Part shown: positions 1 through 6,401 of the stretch, one piece after another
How positions within the stretch are numbered: position 1 is the first letter of the stretch
Layout of the letters: every line of letters starts with the position of its first letter
Origin: Planctomycetota bacterium
GTDB taxonomy: Bacteria; Planctomycetota; Planctomycetia; Pirellulales; Thermoguttaceae
DNA length: 11,465 bases
Assembly: GCA_018897395.1 (NCBI GenBank)
Contig: JAHIKV010000262.1
Location: 1 to 11,465, forward strand
Direction: 5' to 3'
Made by a program: the position numbers and the translations under genes
The notes under the pieces: generated by a model
Told to the model about the DNA's origin: nothing
The model's database searches: none
What the model saw: only the letters and a program-made list of their open reading frames with translations

Positions 1-85
1 GAACATCCCGTTGGTGCGGCAGTTGAACATCCCGTTGGTGCGGCAGTTGAACATCCCGTTGGTGCGGCAGTTCAACTGCCGCACC
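1..85 (+). repeat. Three exact 24-bp tandem repeats ending in a palindrome, read in frame
   Basis: Positions 1-24, 25-48 and 49-72 are identical copies of a 24-bp unit, and the array may continue left of the window. The end of the last copy (61-72) forms a perfect 12-bp hairpin with 74-85 around a single C at 73. In the open frame of the FecR gene each unit encodes EHPVGAAV. Confidence 0.9.
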
Positions 86-1710
86 ATCTCGATCTCGATT
101 CTCAAATCTCGAATCCCCCTTTCCCCTTACTAACCACTACCCACTATCCACCGTCCACTTCTGACTTTATCGGCAGTTGGACGTTCGCCTGCATGGTCGC
201 AACGGTAATCGTGGGCGCGATGCTGCTGGGGTTCTGGGCGGTAAAAGTCACCCACCACCAACATATCGCCGAGGCGCCGTCGAAGTCGGTTCCTTCGGAC
301 GCCATGCCGGAGATGGTGTTCGTCGGCCGCATCACCGGCATGGTCGATGTGAAATGGTCCGACACCACGACCGCCGCCGTCACGTCTTATGTGGCCTTGG
401 GACGCAAATACGCCCTGGCCTCCGGCCTGATGGAAATAACCTACGACTCCGGGGCGAAAGTCATTCTCCAGGGGCCTTGCACGTATGAGGCCGAATCCAC
501 CGCCGGCGGCTACCTGTCGCTGGGGAAACTGACGGCAAGAGTGGGGGCGGTTGGAGGAAAAGGTTCAAGTTCCAAGGTTCAAGGTTCAAGGTCTGCTTCA
601 CTAACCACTAGCCACCAACCACTAGCCACTAATTCTAATCCCCAATCCCTAATCCCTAATCCCTTGTTCGCTATCCGTACTCCCACCGCCATCGTCACCG
701 ACTTGGGCACCGAGTTCGGCGTGGAAGTTGACAAGTCCGGCGCCACCCAGTCGCACGTTTTCCGAGGCAAGGTGAAGGTGCTGGTGTTGGGTGGCACTGC
801 CGGTTCGCCCAGCAGTGGGCGCGAGGTGATTTTGAGCGAGAACGAGTCGGCGCGAGTGGAACCAGGTACGGACCAGATTGTGGCGATCCGTCGAGAGGCG
901 GCCCAACCGGAGGCGTTCGCGCGCCAGATGCCCGAGCCGCCGCCGGTGGTGCTGTTGCGCGACACCTTCGACAACCCAAGCGACTCAAGCACCTACCACG
1001 ACGACTACGGGCTAAACCAATGCCTGTCGGTGCGGCAGTCCGGTCCGTGCCGGCCGGTACTCTATGCCTCCGGCGGCGATTATACCGGCCTCCCCAACAT
1101 GACTCAGGTCGCGCACGCCGTGTGTCCGGGCAAGTTGTACCTGGTCGCCGACTTCGGTATGGCGGGCTGGCTGGTGCTGTACCGGAACTTCCCTCGCAAC
1201 GTGGAGGTCGCCGCCGAACTCGATCCCGATGCCCTCCGCCCCACCGACACGACGTCGCTTGTTCCCAAGACCGTCCCAGGCGACCTGACCAGCGAAAACT
1301 GGATGGCCCTGGGGGTCCGCGGCCGGGGTCTGTCGTTCGACCACAGGGAGCTTCCCTTGGCCTCCGACGCGGGAGCCGTGCTCCAGGTCCGCTCCAACGG
1401 CAAGTGGGGCTACTTCGAGAACGGAAAACGGATTGCCGAGGGCCGCGTTCCGCCCGCCCACCCTTACCGCGTGGCGATGCGCGTGGCCGGCGACCGGCTG
1501 GAGATACAGGTCAACGGCAGCACGCTCAGCCTCGATCCCGGCGGCGCCGGGCCTGCCCGCACGCTCACCGGCCTGCTGGCCGAGACCAAGGACAACTTCA
1601 TTTCCCTCGGCGCGTGCAACATGGACGTGGCGACGTTAGACATCAACACCGTGGACAATCTGACGATTACCCAACTCCCATCGAGAAAGGAGGGTGCTCC
1701 CATGAAATGA
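1..1710 (+). CDS. FecR-domain membrane protein with C-terminal concanavalin-like domain (5' end outside window)
   Basis: Probable membrane-anchored regulator of the planctomycete FecR type; such proteins are usually partners of ECF sigma factors. The frame is open from base 1 to the TGA at 1708-1710. The ATG at 193 lies in the middle of the membrane segment and has no clear ribosome binding site, so the true start is probably left of the window. In window codons: three EHPVGAAV repeats (1-24), a Thr/Pro-rich linker, a membrane segment (about 57-80), a FecR domain (about 107-290, with VGRITGMVDVKW, ITYDSGAKVILQGP, DLGTEFGVEVD and ENESARVE), then a beta-sandwich LamG/concanavalin-like region (about 319-559, from LLRDTFDNPSD to TVDNLTI). 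The FecR domain is split by about 40 residues (codons 182-221) made of translated heptamer repeats. The family assignment is firm; ligand and sigma partner are not visible. Confidence 0.85.
   Translation, partial: EHPVGAAVEHPVGAAVEHPVGAAVQLPHHLDLDSQISNPPFPLLTTTHYPPSTSDFIGSWTFACMVATVIVGAMLLGFWAVKVTHHQHIAEAPSKSVPSDAMPEMVFVGRITGMVDVKWSDTTTAAVTSYVALGRKYALASGLMEITYDSGAKVILQGPCTYEAESTAGGYLSLGKLTARVGAVGGKGSSSKVQGSRSASLTTSHQPLATNSNPQSLIPNPLFAIRTPTAIVTDLGTEFGVEVDKSGATQSHVFRGKVKVLVLGGTAGSPSSGREVILSENESARVEPGTDQIVAIRREAAQPEAFARQMPEPPPVVLLRDTFDNPSDSSTYHDDYGLNQCLSVRQSGPCRPVLYASGGDYTGLPNMTQVAHAVCPGKLYLVADFGMAGWLVLYRNFPRNVEVAAELDPDALRPTDTTSLVPKTVPGDLTSENWMALGVRGRGLSFDHRELPLASDAGAVLQVRSNGKWGYFENGKRIAEGRVPPAHPYRVAMRVAGDRLEIQVNGSTLSLDPGGAGPARTLTGLLAETKDNFISLGACNMDVATLDINTVDNLTITQLPSRKEGAPMK
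130..164 (+). repeat. Degenerate heptamer array, CTAACCA type, inside the FecR reading frame
   Basis: Five consecutive 7-bp units (ctaacca, ctaccca, ctatcca, ccgtcca, cttctga) lie just before the membrane segment of the FecR protein. The same unit type recurs at 601-628. They are translated as a Thr/Tyr/Pro/Ser-rich linker. Confidence 0.75.
562..663 (+). repeat. Composite heptamer array inside the FecR domain coding sequence
   Basis: Three 7-bp repeat types lie end to end: GGTTCAA units (562-596), CTAACCA/CTAGCCA units (601-628) and TAATCCC units (636-663). The frame stays open through the array, which encodes a Ser/Gln/Asn/Pro-rich insert. The insert separates LGKLTARV from IRTPTAIVTDLGTEFG, two blocks that belong to the same FecR domain. 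Confidence 0.85.
791..820 (+). repeat. Imperfect palindrome within FecR coding sequence
   Basis: CACTGC at 795-800 pairs with GCAGTG at 812-817 around a partly paired centre. It encodes the Gly/Ser/Pro stretch GTAGSPSSGR between two beta-strand-like blocks. The segment gtggcactgccgg (791-803) closely matches, in reverse orientation, the palindromes inside the LptD-like gene at 7694-7747, with 12 of 13 bases over the shared core. Confidence 0.5.
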
Positions 1711-1724
1711 TTTCGACCGCCACG

Positions 1725-1850
1725 GGTTCCCACGCAAAGCGTGGGAACCAGAAAGTCCTCTCGTTCCCATGCTCCGCATAGGAACGGACGACATCTCCAA
1801 TGTGCTCCTCGCGCTCCGCGTGAGGAAACCGCGTCACGCGGAGCGTGACG
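1725..1850 (+). repeat. Cluster of four short palindromes (REP-like)
   Basis: The gap between the FecR gene and the PEP-CTERM gene holds four hairpins with 8-11 bp stems and 3-nt centres: 1725-1749 (perfect 11-bp arms, loop AAA), 1762-1786 (arms with one mismatch, centre TCC), 1807-1825 (centre TCC, one G-T pair) and 1832-1850 (perfect 8-bp arms, centre GGA). They share the core CACGC-NNN-GCGTG or close variants. No T tract follows any of them, so intrinsic termination is not supported, although they could attenuate or stabilise a transcript. Confidence 0.75.
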
Positions 1851-1872
1851 AGTACAATCGTTTGGACTAGCG

Positions 1873-1896
1873 TGTTTTGTGTCTTCTGTTTTGTGT
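1873..1896 (+). repeat. Short direct repeat upstream of the PEP-CTERM gene
   Basis: TGTTTTGTGT occurs at 1873-1882 and 1887-1896, a 14-bp period, about 35 bp before the start codon of the next gene. It may be only low-complexity DNA; an operator role cannot be shown from one window. Confidence 0.35.
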
Positions 1897-1929
1897 AACC
1901 TTGGTTTTTCTTTTTTGGGAGAAATTACA

Positions 1930-2604
1930 ATGAGTCGCAAGAGTATTTTGACCGCGTTGGTTGTCTGCTGCTTCGCCCTCACCGCCGTAGTGGCCCAGGC
2001 GGGCACCATTACCATCGCAAACGCGGGTTTTGAGACCCCCCCCGACGTATTGGATGGCCCCATAAAAATTTGGACCGTCACTGGCATGACCGCTAATTCC
2101 ACCGGACCGCTTGGAGGCGTCACGCCGTTCGACACTTATATGGGGATTCTCAAAAGTGGCAACCCGAGTAACCCTGGCTCTATAAAGCAGACGCTAATGG
2201 ACGGCGTAAACCCGTACCATTTTGCCGCTATCGGTGATTCAGTGAGCATCAGTCTCTACGAAGCAAGGCGTGATGACAACGCCTGGGTCGGACACGGCGT
2301 CTATATCGAGTTCACCAACTCGGACACCACGGTGCTCAACACGTACCAAAGCACCGTCGATCCTGGCCAGACCTGGACGCTTCGTACGCTCACCTATACG
2401 GCCACCACGGCGTCCGACCTTGGAAAGGATATGTACCTCACGATAGCCAACACGACGACTAGCCAAAGCCCGTGGTATGATGGCGGGGTTTTGGTGGACA
2501 ACGTCTCGGCGTCATACACCCCGATTCCGGAGCCGTCGACACTGGTGCTGTTGGCTGCGGGCTTGGTCGGTCTGCTATGCTACGCCTGGCGGAAGCGGCG
2601 GTAG
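1930..2604 (+). CDS. PEP-CTERM sorting-domain protein, exported
   Basis: A 224-residue exported protein. The start at ATG 1930 is chosen because gggaga (1917-1922) sits at good spacing and the protein then opens directly with a signal peptide (basic SRKS, hydrophobic core, probable cleavage after AQA at residue 24). A start at 1879 would add 17 residues before the signal. The middle is a beta-rich region starting with NAGFE and ending WYDGGVLVDNVSASY, resembling the galactose-binding-like folds common in such proteins. The C-terminus has the full sorting signal: PEP (200-202), a hydrophobic helix (about 204-220) and the basic tail RKRR. PEP-CTERM proteins are substrates of exosortase-type processing. 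It follows the FecR gene, a common planctomycete pairing. Its specific function is unknown. Confidence 0.88.
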   Translation: MSRKSILTALVVCCFALTAVVAQAGTITIANAGFETPPDVLDGPIKIWTVTGMTANSTGPLGGVTPFDTYMGILKSGNPSNPGSIKQTLMDGVNPYHFAAIGDSVSISLYEARRDDNAWVGHGVYIEFTNSDTTVLNTYQSTVDPGQTWTLRTLTYTATTASDLGKDMYLTIANTTTSQSPWYDGGVLVDNVSASYTPIPEPSTLVLLAAGLVGLLCYAWRKRR

Positions 2605-2611
2605 ATAACTA

Positions 2612-2722
2612 CTCCCCTCTCCCTTTGGGAGAGGGGCAGGGGGTGAGGGCTGTTGGCGTGAGTGGGTTTCGGCCATACTCACCGCAGCCCTCACCCTAAC
2701 CCTCTCCCGGAGGGAGAGGGGA
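2612..2722 (+). repeat. Two-unit inverted repeat element (BIME-like)
   Basis: Unit A (2612-2652) contains a hairpin, ctctccc/gggagag, followed by a gggtgagggctg tail. Unit B (2685-2722) is close to its reverse complement, starting cagccctcaccc and ending in its own ctctccc/gggagag hairpin. The two units face each other across a 32-bp spacer, so the whole can fold into one large structure or two small ones. It begins 7 bp after the PEP-CTERM stop codon. Confidence 0.8.
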
Positions 2723-2761
2723 CAATCGATGTATGATTTCTGATTTGACTGGCGATCTCCG

Positions 2762-2792
2762 GCGTCGTCACGAAGGCATTTCGTGACGACGC
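2762..2792 (+). repeat. Perfect 13-bp-stem hairpin
   Basis: 2762-2774 is the exact reverse complement of 2780-2792, with a 5-nt loop ggcat. No T run follows on the + strand, so it resembles a REP-like palindrome more than an intrinsic terminator. Confidence 0.7.
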
Positions 2793-2826
2793 TCGGAGAG
2801 CCGGTCATTCTCGGAAGCACAAGAAC

Positions 2827-2881
2827 TCACGCAAAGGCGCAAAGAGAAGGAACTCTTTGTTGTCTTTGCGCCTTGGCGTGA
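2827..2881 (+). repeat. Inverted repeat with 19-bp arms
   Basis: 2827-2845 and 2863-2881 are reverse complements at 18 of 19 positions, separated by 17 bp. Together with the elements at 2612-2722 and 2762-2792 it fills most of the 329-bp gap between the PEP-CTERM and DUF1559 genes; I see no gene in this gap. Confidence 0.75.
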
Positions 2882-2933
2882 TATTCGTTGTGATTTACCT
2901 CGGTAGCTTTTCTATTGAACCAGGAGGCAAACG

Positions 2934-3977
2934 ATGTACGGCGGCAATCATCAATCATCAATCAGAAATCAGAAATCCGCCGCGTTTACGTTAGTCGAGC
3001 TTTTGGTCGTCATTACGATCATCGGCATTCTGATCGCGCTGTTGCTGCCGGCGGTGCAGGCGGCGAGGGAAGCGGCGAGGATGCTTCAATGCCAAAACAA
3101 CCTCAAGCAGATCAGTCTGGCGGCGCTGGACCACGAGCACATCCACGGCTGGCTGCCGACCGGCGGTTGGGGCTACGGTTGGATTGGCGACCCAAGTTGC
3201 GGATTCGGCACGGACCAGCCCGGCGGCTTCTTCTACAATTGTCTCCCCTACATGGAACAAGAGGCCCTTCACGACCTGCAACTGGGCGCCACCCGCGCTA
3301 GCCCCGCGCAGATGCAAAAAGCCTTGCAAATGGTCCAGACCTCGTTGTCGATGTTGAGCTGCCCGACCCGCCGCAATGCCATCGTCTTTCCGCTGGTTAT
3401 CCTCAACTTCGGCTGGCCGGTGAATTGCGCCCCGGCCCCGAACGTACAGAGTGCGTGTTGGTTCCGACAAGACTACGCGGCGAACGCCGGATCGGTGTAC
3501 GTCCCCTGGGCGTTCGGACCGGGCTCGTGGGCGGACGCCGCAGCCTGGAAGCCCGGAGACCCGAGCGGGGCGCACGGATTCTACGACATGAGCAGCACCA
3601 ACGGCATTAGCGCCCAGCGGAGCAAGGTGAAAATGGCCGAGATCACCGACGGCACGAGTTACACCTACTTGGTGGGCGAGAAATCCCTCTGCCCCGACTC
3701 CTACTTCGACGGCTCGGATGGCGGCGACAACAATGCGGCGTTGGGCGGCGACGACTTTGACTTGAACCGCTGGACGATGATTGGGATGTTCCCGCCCGGG
3801 ATAGATACGCCCGGCTTGCACGCGACCGGCTCCTTCGGCAGCGCCCATCCGAGTGGCTTCAACATGGCCCTGTGCGACGGCTCGGTGCAGAAGATGAACT
3901 ACTCGATCGATCCGGAGACGCATTACCGGCTGGGCAACCGCAAGGACGGCCTGACGATCGACGGGAAGAAGTTCTAG
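2934..3977 (+). CDS. DUF1559 prepilin-like protein (type IV pilin N-terminus, H-x9-DG tail)
   Basis: A 347-residue member of the DUF1559 family, which is greatly expanded in planctomycetes. ATG 2934 is preceded by a strong ribosome binding site, aggagg (2922-2927). The N-terminus is a 17-residue leader, then FTLVELLVVITIIGILIALL, the class III signal for prepilin peptidase, with Glu at +5 of the mature chain. The residue before the predicted cut is Ala instead of the usual Gly (A17|F18). A typical AREAARMLQCQNNLKQI segment follows. The C-terminus has H305-x9-D315-G316 and ends in YRLGNRKDGLTIDGKKF. The leader is largely encoded by heptamer repeats. The protein is predicted to be secreted or assembled in a pseudopilin-like way; its exact role in this family is unknown. 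A truncated relative lies at 6252-6401. Confidence 0.92.
   Translation: MYGGNHQSSIRNQKSAAFTLVELLVVITIIGILIALLLPAVQAAREAARMLQCQNNLKQISLAALDHEHIHGWLPTGGWGYGWIGDPSCGFGTDQPGGFFYNCLPYMEQEALHDLQLGATRASPAQMQKALQMVQTSLSMLSCPTRRNAIVFPLVILNFGWPVNCAPAPNVQSACWFRQDYAANAGSVYVPWAFGPGSWADAAAWKPGDPSGAHGFYDMSSTNGISAQRSKVKMAEITDGTSYTYLVGEKSLCPDSYFDGSDGGDNNAALGGDDFDLNRWTMIGMFPPGIDTPGLHATGSFGSAHPSGFNMALCDGSVQKMNYSIDPETHYRLGNRKDGLTIDGKKF
2947..2974 (+). repeat. Heptamer array encoding the prepilin leader
   Basis: Four 7-bp units (atcatca, atcatca, atcagaa, atcagaa) lie between the start codon and the hydrophobic prepilin helix of the DUF1559 gene. They are read as the polar leader HQSSIRNQK. Confidence 0.75.
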
Positions 3978-4010
3978 CGGGTGTTGCGGCGGCGGCTTTG
4001 GATTACAATG

Positions 4011-4029
4011 CCTCACGCGGAGCGTGAGG
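4011..4029 (+). repeat. REP-like palindrome, GGA centre
   Basis: Perfect 8-bp arms (cctcacgc/gcgtgagg) flank GGA. The following bases (aggagtaca) match those after the copy at 1832-1850 (acgagtaca), so more than the palindrome itself is repeated. It lies in the short gap between the DUF1559 gene and the lipoprotein gene. Confidence 0.7.
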
Positions 4030-4083
4030 AGTACATTGCATACCCGCATTATTCGCGCACCGCTGCAGAGAACGGAGGATCCT

Positions 4084-6102
4084 ATGTCACCGCTTTACCG
4101 GCATCTATGTTGGAGCGGTTTGCTCATCGTTCTGAGCGGTCCCGTTTCTGGATGCGGCGCCGAGAACGCTCCGCCCAGGCAGGACGAGGCGCAGAAGCGA
4201 ACGGTCACATTGAGCCTCGGGGGTACGCCGTCGCCGGGCCAACCAACGGTACGCGTCGACGCGGATTGCGATTCGGCCACGTTGCCGTGGTTCAGTTGGG
4301 ACACCGAGGGCGGCGACCGCGCTAAGAACAACCTGCTGCGAGCCGGCCTATCGCTGAAAAAACGCTCGCATGGGCAATTGGTCAATCTTACCGGGAAGGG
4401 CAAGAAAAGCGGCACGCAACAAGTAAAATTCGAGATGGTTGGCTCGCAGGAGCCTATCGCCTGGACCGTGGGCATGGAGGGCGACCGGCTGACGATGCAA
4501 TTCAGCGGCGGCGCGGCCGGGCACGACGCGGATAGGTTGGAACTGGTCTTTCCTTTTGAACCGCGCATGGCGGCGACCACGCTTTTGCCCGCCCGCTGGG
4601 AGACGGATGGCAGTCTGCGACTGCCGGCCGTCATCAGCGCACCGGACTTTGGGCAAATGCTCCTGGCGTGTAGTCCGTGCAAAAATGTCAGGGGTTGGCT
4701 GCGCGGCAGCCGAGCCAACTGCACGGTGGAATTCACGCTGGAGTTGCCAATGCCGCGTCCCGGCCAGGCGATCACCCTCACGATGCAGCCTCTGCGCTTG
4801 CCCGAGCCGGCCGGAATGCAGGACAAGTCGCTCTGGCGGCTGGCCCGGCGCGGGTGGTTCAACGCATTCCAGGCTTCCGCGGTGTGGGGCGACCAGAGCG
4901 TATCCTTTAGCGCTCCGCCAGGCATCCTCGCCAACAACGTCATCAGCGACCCGGTAAGTTGTTTGCTCCACCTCTGGGCAGACCAGGCGTTCTTGACGCC
5001 CCAGTTTTCACCGGACATTCACCCGATGAACATGGTGCGGCGCACGCTCGACTGGTGGCTGGATCACCGCGTGCGCCCGACGGGCGAAGTCTTTGCATAC
5101 TGGGATCACGCCGACATGCTCGACGCGAATGCTAGTCCGTTGATTGCCGCTTGGGACTACGTCGAGGCCACGGGCGATCGCGCGTGGCTGGCACAACGCA
5201 TCGAGCGGTTGGAGCTCATCGCCGATTACATGATCCGCCGCGACGTAGATGACGACGGAATCGTCGAGTCCACCCATAGCGGCAACTACGGCACGCTGAA
5301 GGATCCCATGCGAGCCGACTCCGCTTACGACACGATCAATGCCGGCCATAAGAACGCCTACTTGAATGCACTCGTCTACCGTGCCTTCAAGTGCCTAGCC
5401 GACCTAGAAAAGCAGTTGCAGCGCAACCAACAGCAGGCCCGGTATTCGCAGCGTGCCCAGCGGCTCAAAGCGGCCTACCTGAAGACGTTTGAGAACCCGG
5501 CGACAGGCTGGCTGGCTTGGTGGCGGAGCAAGGACGGCGAACTGCACGACCTGTCCTCCCCGATGATCAGCAGTCTGGCAATTTGCTATGGGCTCGTGGA
5601 GCCTGCTCGGGGGCACGAGATGTTGAAGCGGCTCTGGACGAAGATCGAAGCCGTCGGCTTCCGGCGGTTTGAGCTGGGAGTGCCTATCGCGCTGACGCCG
5701 GTGCGCCGTGGCGATTATCTTATGGGCCTGCCGCCCGGCGTCTGCGGCGTGCCGAGTCGCGAGGACGGCTCCGACACCTTTGGTCAGTACCTCAACGGCG
5801 GATGCTTGGTCTCCGACGCGGTCTACTTCATTACGGCTCTGCACATCGTGGGGGAGAGTAAGAAAGCGGATCGCATTCTGCGCGCCATGTTGCAGCGCCA
5901 GGAGAAAGGCGTGTTTCCCAACGGGGGCGGTTTTCAGAACGGGGTCGTCAACTCCTACCCGGGCGGAGCAGAGTTTTACACGTGGGACGGCAAGACCTGC
6001 GGCTATGAAGGCCATTTAACGTACAGTTACTCCTTCCTGCAGGCGGTGCTGCTCCGCCAGCCAAGCTTTCGCGAGCGCCTGTTTCGCCCGCTACGGGAAT
6101 GA
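4084..6102 (+). CDS. Six-hairpin-glycosidase-like lipoprotein
   Basis: A 672-residue predicted lipoprotein. ATG 4084 is chosen because cggagga (4073-4079) precedes it and a lipoprotein signal follows at once: a hydrophobic stretch, then the lipobox VSGC with Cys at residue 24. The next 270 or so residues look beta-rich. From about residue 315 the protein is helical and resembles an (alpha/alpha)6 glycosidase: DWWLDHRVRPTGEVFAYWDH, AAWDYVEATGDRAWL and IADYMIRRDVDDDGIVES are typical helix-pair segments. Candidate acidic residues are E335, D341, D344, E630, D635 and E642 (in the C-terminal block with WDGKTCGYEGHLTYS); these are guesses, not assigned catalysts. It probably acts on carbohydrate at the outer or inner membrane surface. 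I cannot assign the GH family or substrate. It sits between an intact DUF1559 gene and a DUF1559 remnant. Confidence 0.75.
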   Translation: MSPLYRHLCWSGLLIVLSGPVSGCGAENAPPRQDEAQKRTVTLSLGGTPSPGQPTVRVDADCDSATLPWFSWDTEGGDRAKNNLLRAGLSLKKRSHGQLVNLTGKGKKSGTQQVKFEMVGSQEPIAWTVGMEGDRLTMQFSGGAAGHDADRLELVFPFEPRMAATTLLPARWETDGSLRLPAVISAPDFGQMLLACSPCKNVRGWLRGSRANCTVEFTLELPMPRPGQAITLTMQPLRLPEPAGMQDKSLWRLARRGWFNAFQASAVWGDQSVSFSAPPGILANNVISDPVSCLLHLWADQAFLTPQFSPDIHPMNMVRRTLDWWLDHRVRPTGEVFAYWDHADMLDANASPLIAAWDYVEATGDRAWLAQRIERLELIADYMIRRDVDDDGIVESTHSGNYGTLKDPMRADSAYDTINAGHKNAYLNALVYRAFKCLADLEKQLQRNQQQARYSQRAQRLKAAYLKTFENPATGWLAWWRSKDGELHDLSSPMISSLAICYGLVEPARGHEMLKRLWTKIEAVGFRRFELGVPIALTPVRRGDYLMGLPPGVCGVPSREDGSDTFGQYLNGGCLVSDAVYFITALHIVGESKKADRILRAMLQRQEKGVFPNGGGFQNGVVNSYPGGAEFYTWDGKTCGYEGHLTYSYSFLQAVLLRQPSFRERLFRPLRE

Positions 6103-6216
6103 ACGGTCGGCTGCGCGGCAACCTATACGACCTCAATGAACGGGAAAAACGGGACAGGTCCGATATTGGCAAATGGAGAAGAGGTGGTGATCCTTGGAAT
6201 TTAGAGTGCCGCAGTC

Positions 6217-6240
6217 GGCAACGTGATCGTGAACGTTGCC
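6217..6240 (+). repeat. Small hairpin at the edge of the DUF1559 remnant
   Basis: ggcaacgt (6217-6224) and acgttgcc (6233-6240) are perfect inverted 8-bp arms around an 8-nt loop. It lies 11 bp before homology to the DUF1559 C-terminus begins, close to the likely junction of a rearrangement. Confidence 0.55.
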
Positions 6241-6251
6241 CCGTGGCCCAG

Positions 6252-6401
6252 GGCGCTTTCGGCAGCGCGCACTCGAACGGCTTCCAGATGGCCTTCTGCG
6301 ACGGATCGGTGCAGTGGATCAACTATTCGATCGACCCGGAAATCCACCGCCGCCTGGGCAACCGCCAGGACGGCCTGACGATCGACGGCAAGAAGCGCTG
6401 A
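6252..6401 (+). pseudogene. C-terminal remnant of a DUF1559 gene
   Basis: This piece encodes only the family C-terminus (GAFGSAHSNGFQMAFCDGS and on to DGLTIDGKKR, stop at 6399-6401), including H-x9-DG. Codon by codon it matches the end of the intact DUF1559 gene from 3828: by hand count 38 of 49 residues and about 120 of 150 bases agree. Homology stops abruptly upstream; no prepilin leader is present. The frame stays open back to an ATG at 6099 that overlaps the TGA of the lipoprotein gene (ATGA), so a 100-residue fusion could be translated by coupling. However, its first 50 residues are Arg-rich and look non-coding. Either a decayed second DUF1559 gene or a fragment left by insertion or recombination. 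Confidence 0.8.

Noticed and set aside
562..663. CRISPR array
   Set aside because: Units are 7 bp with no spacers; none of the arrays in the window has the repeat-spacer layout, and no cas gene is present.
636..663. Telomere-like repeat (CCCTAAT resembles plant-type telomere units)
   Set aside because: Only four units, in the middle of a bacterial coding frame; the resemblance is most likely chance.
1879..1929. Upstream start for the PEP-CTERM protein
   Set aside because: It would put 17 extra residues before the signal peptide and has no ribosome binding site, unlike ATG 1930.
2888..2916. Promoter TTGTGA-N17-TCTATT ahead of the DUF1559 gene
   Set aside because: The -10 matches only 4 of 6 bases, and transcription would begin at about 2923, within the ribosome binding site, so use is unlikely.
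2991..4049. Long - strand open frame of 352 codons opposite the DUF1559 gene
   Set aside because: The + strand frame is a clear family member with a ribosome binding site; the opposite frame has no recognisable feature.
4024..4083. Upstream start for the lipoprotein
   Set aside because: It starts inside a REP-like palindrome and would bury the lipoprotein signal; ATG 4084 has a good ribosome binding site.
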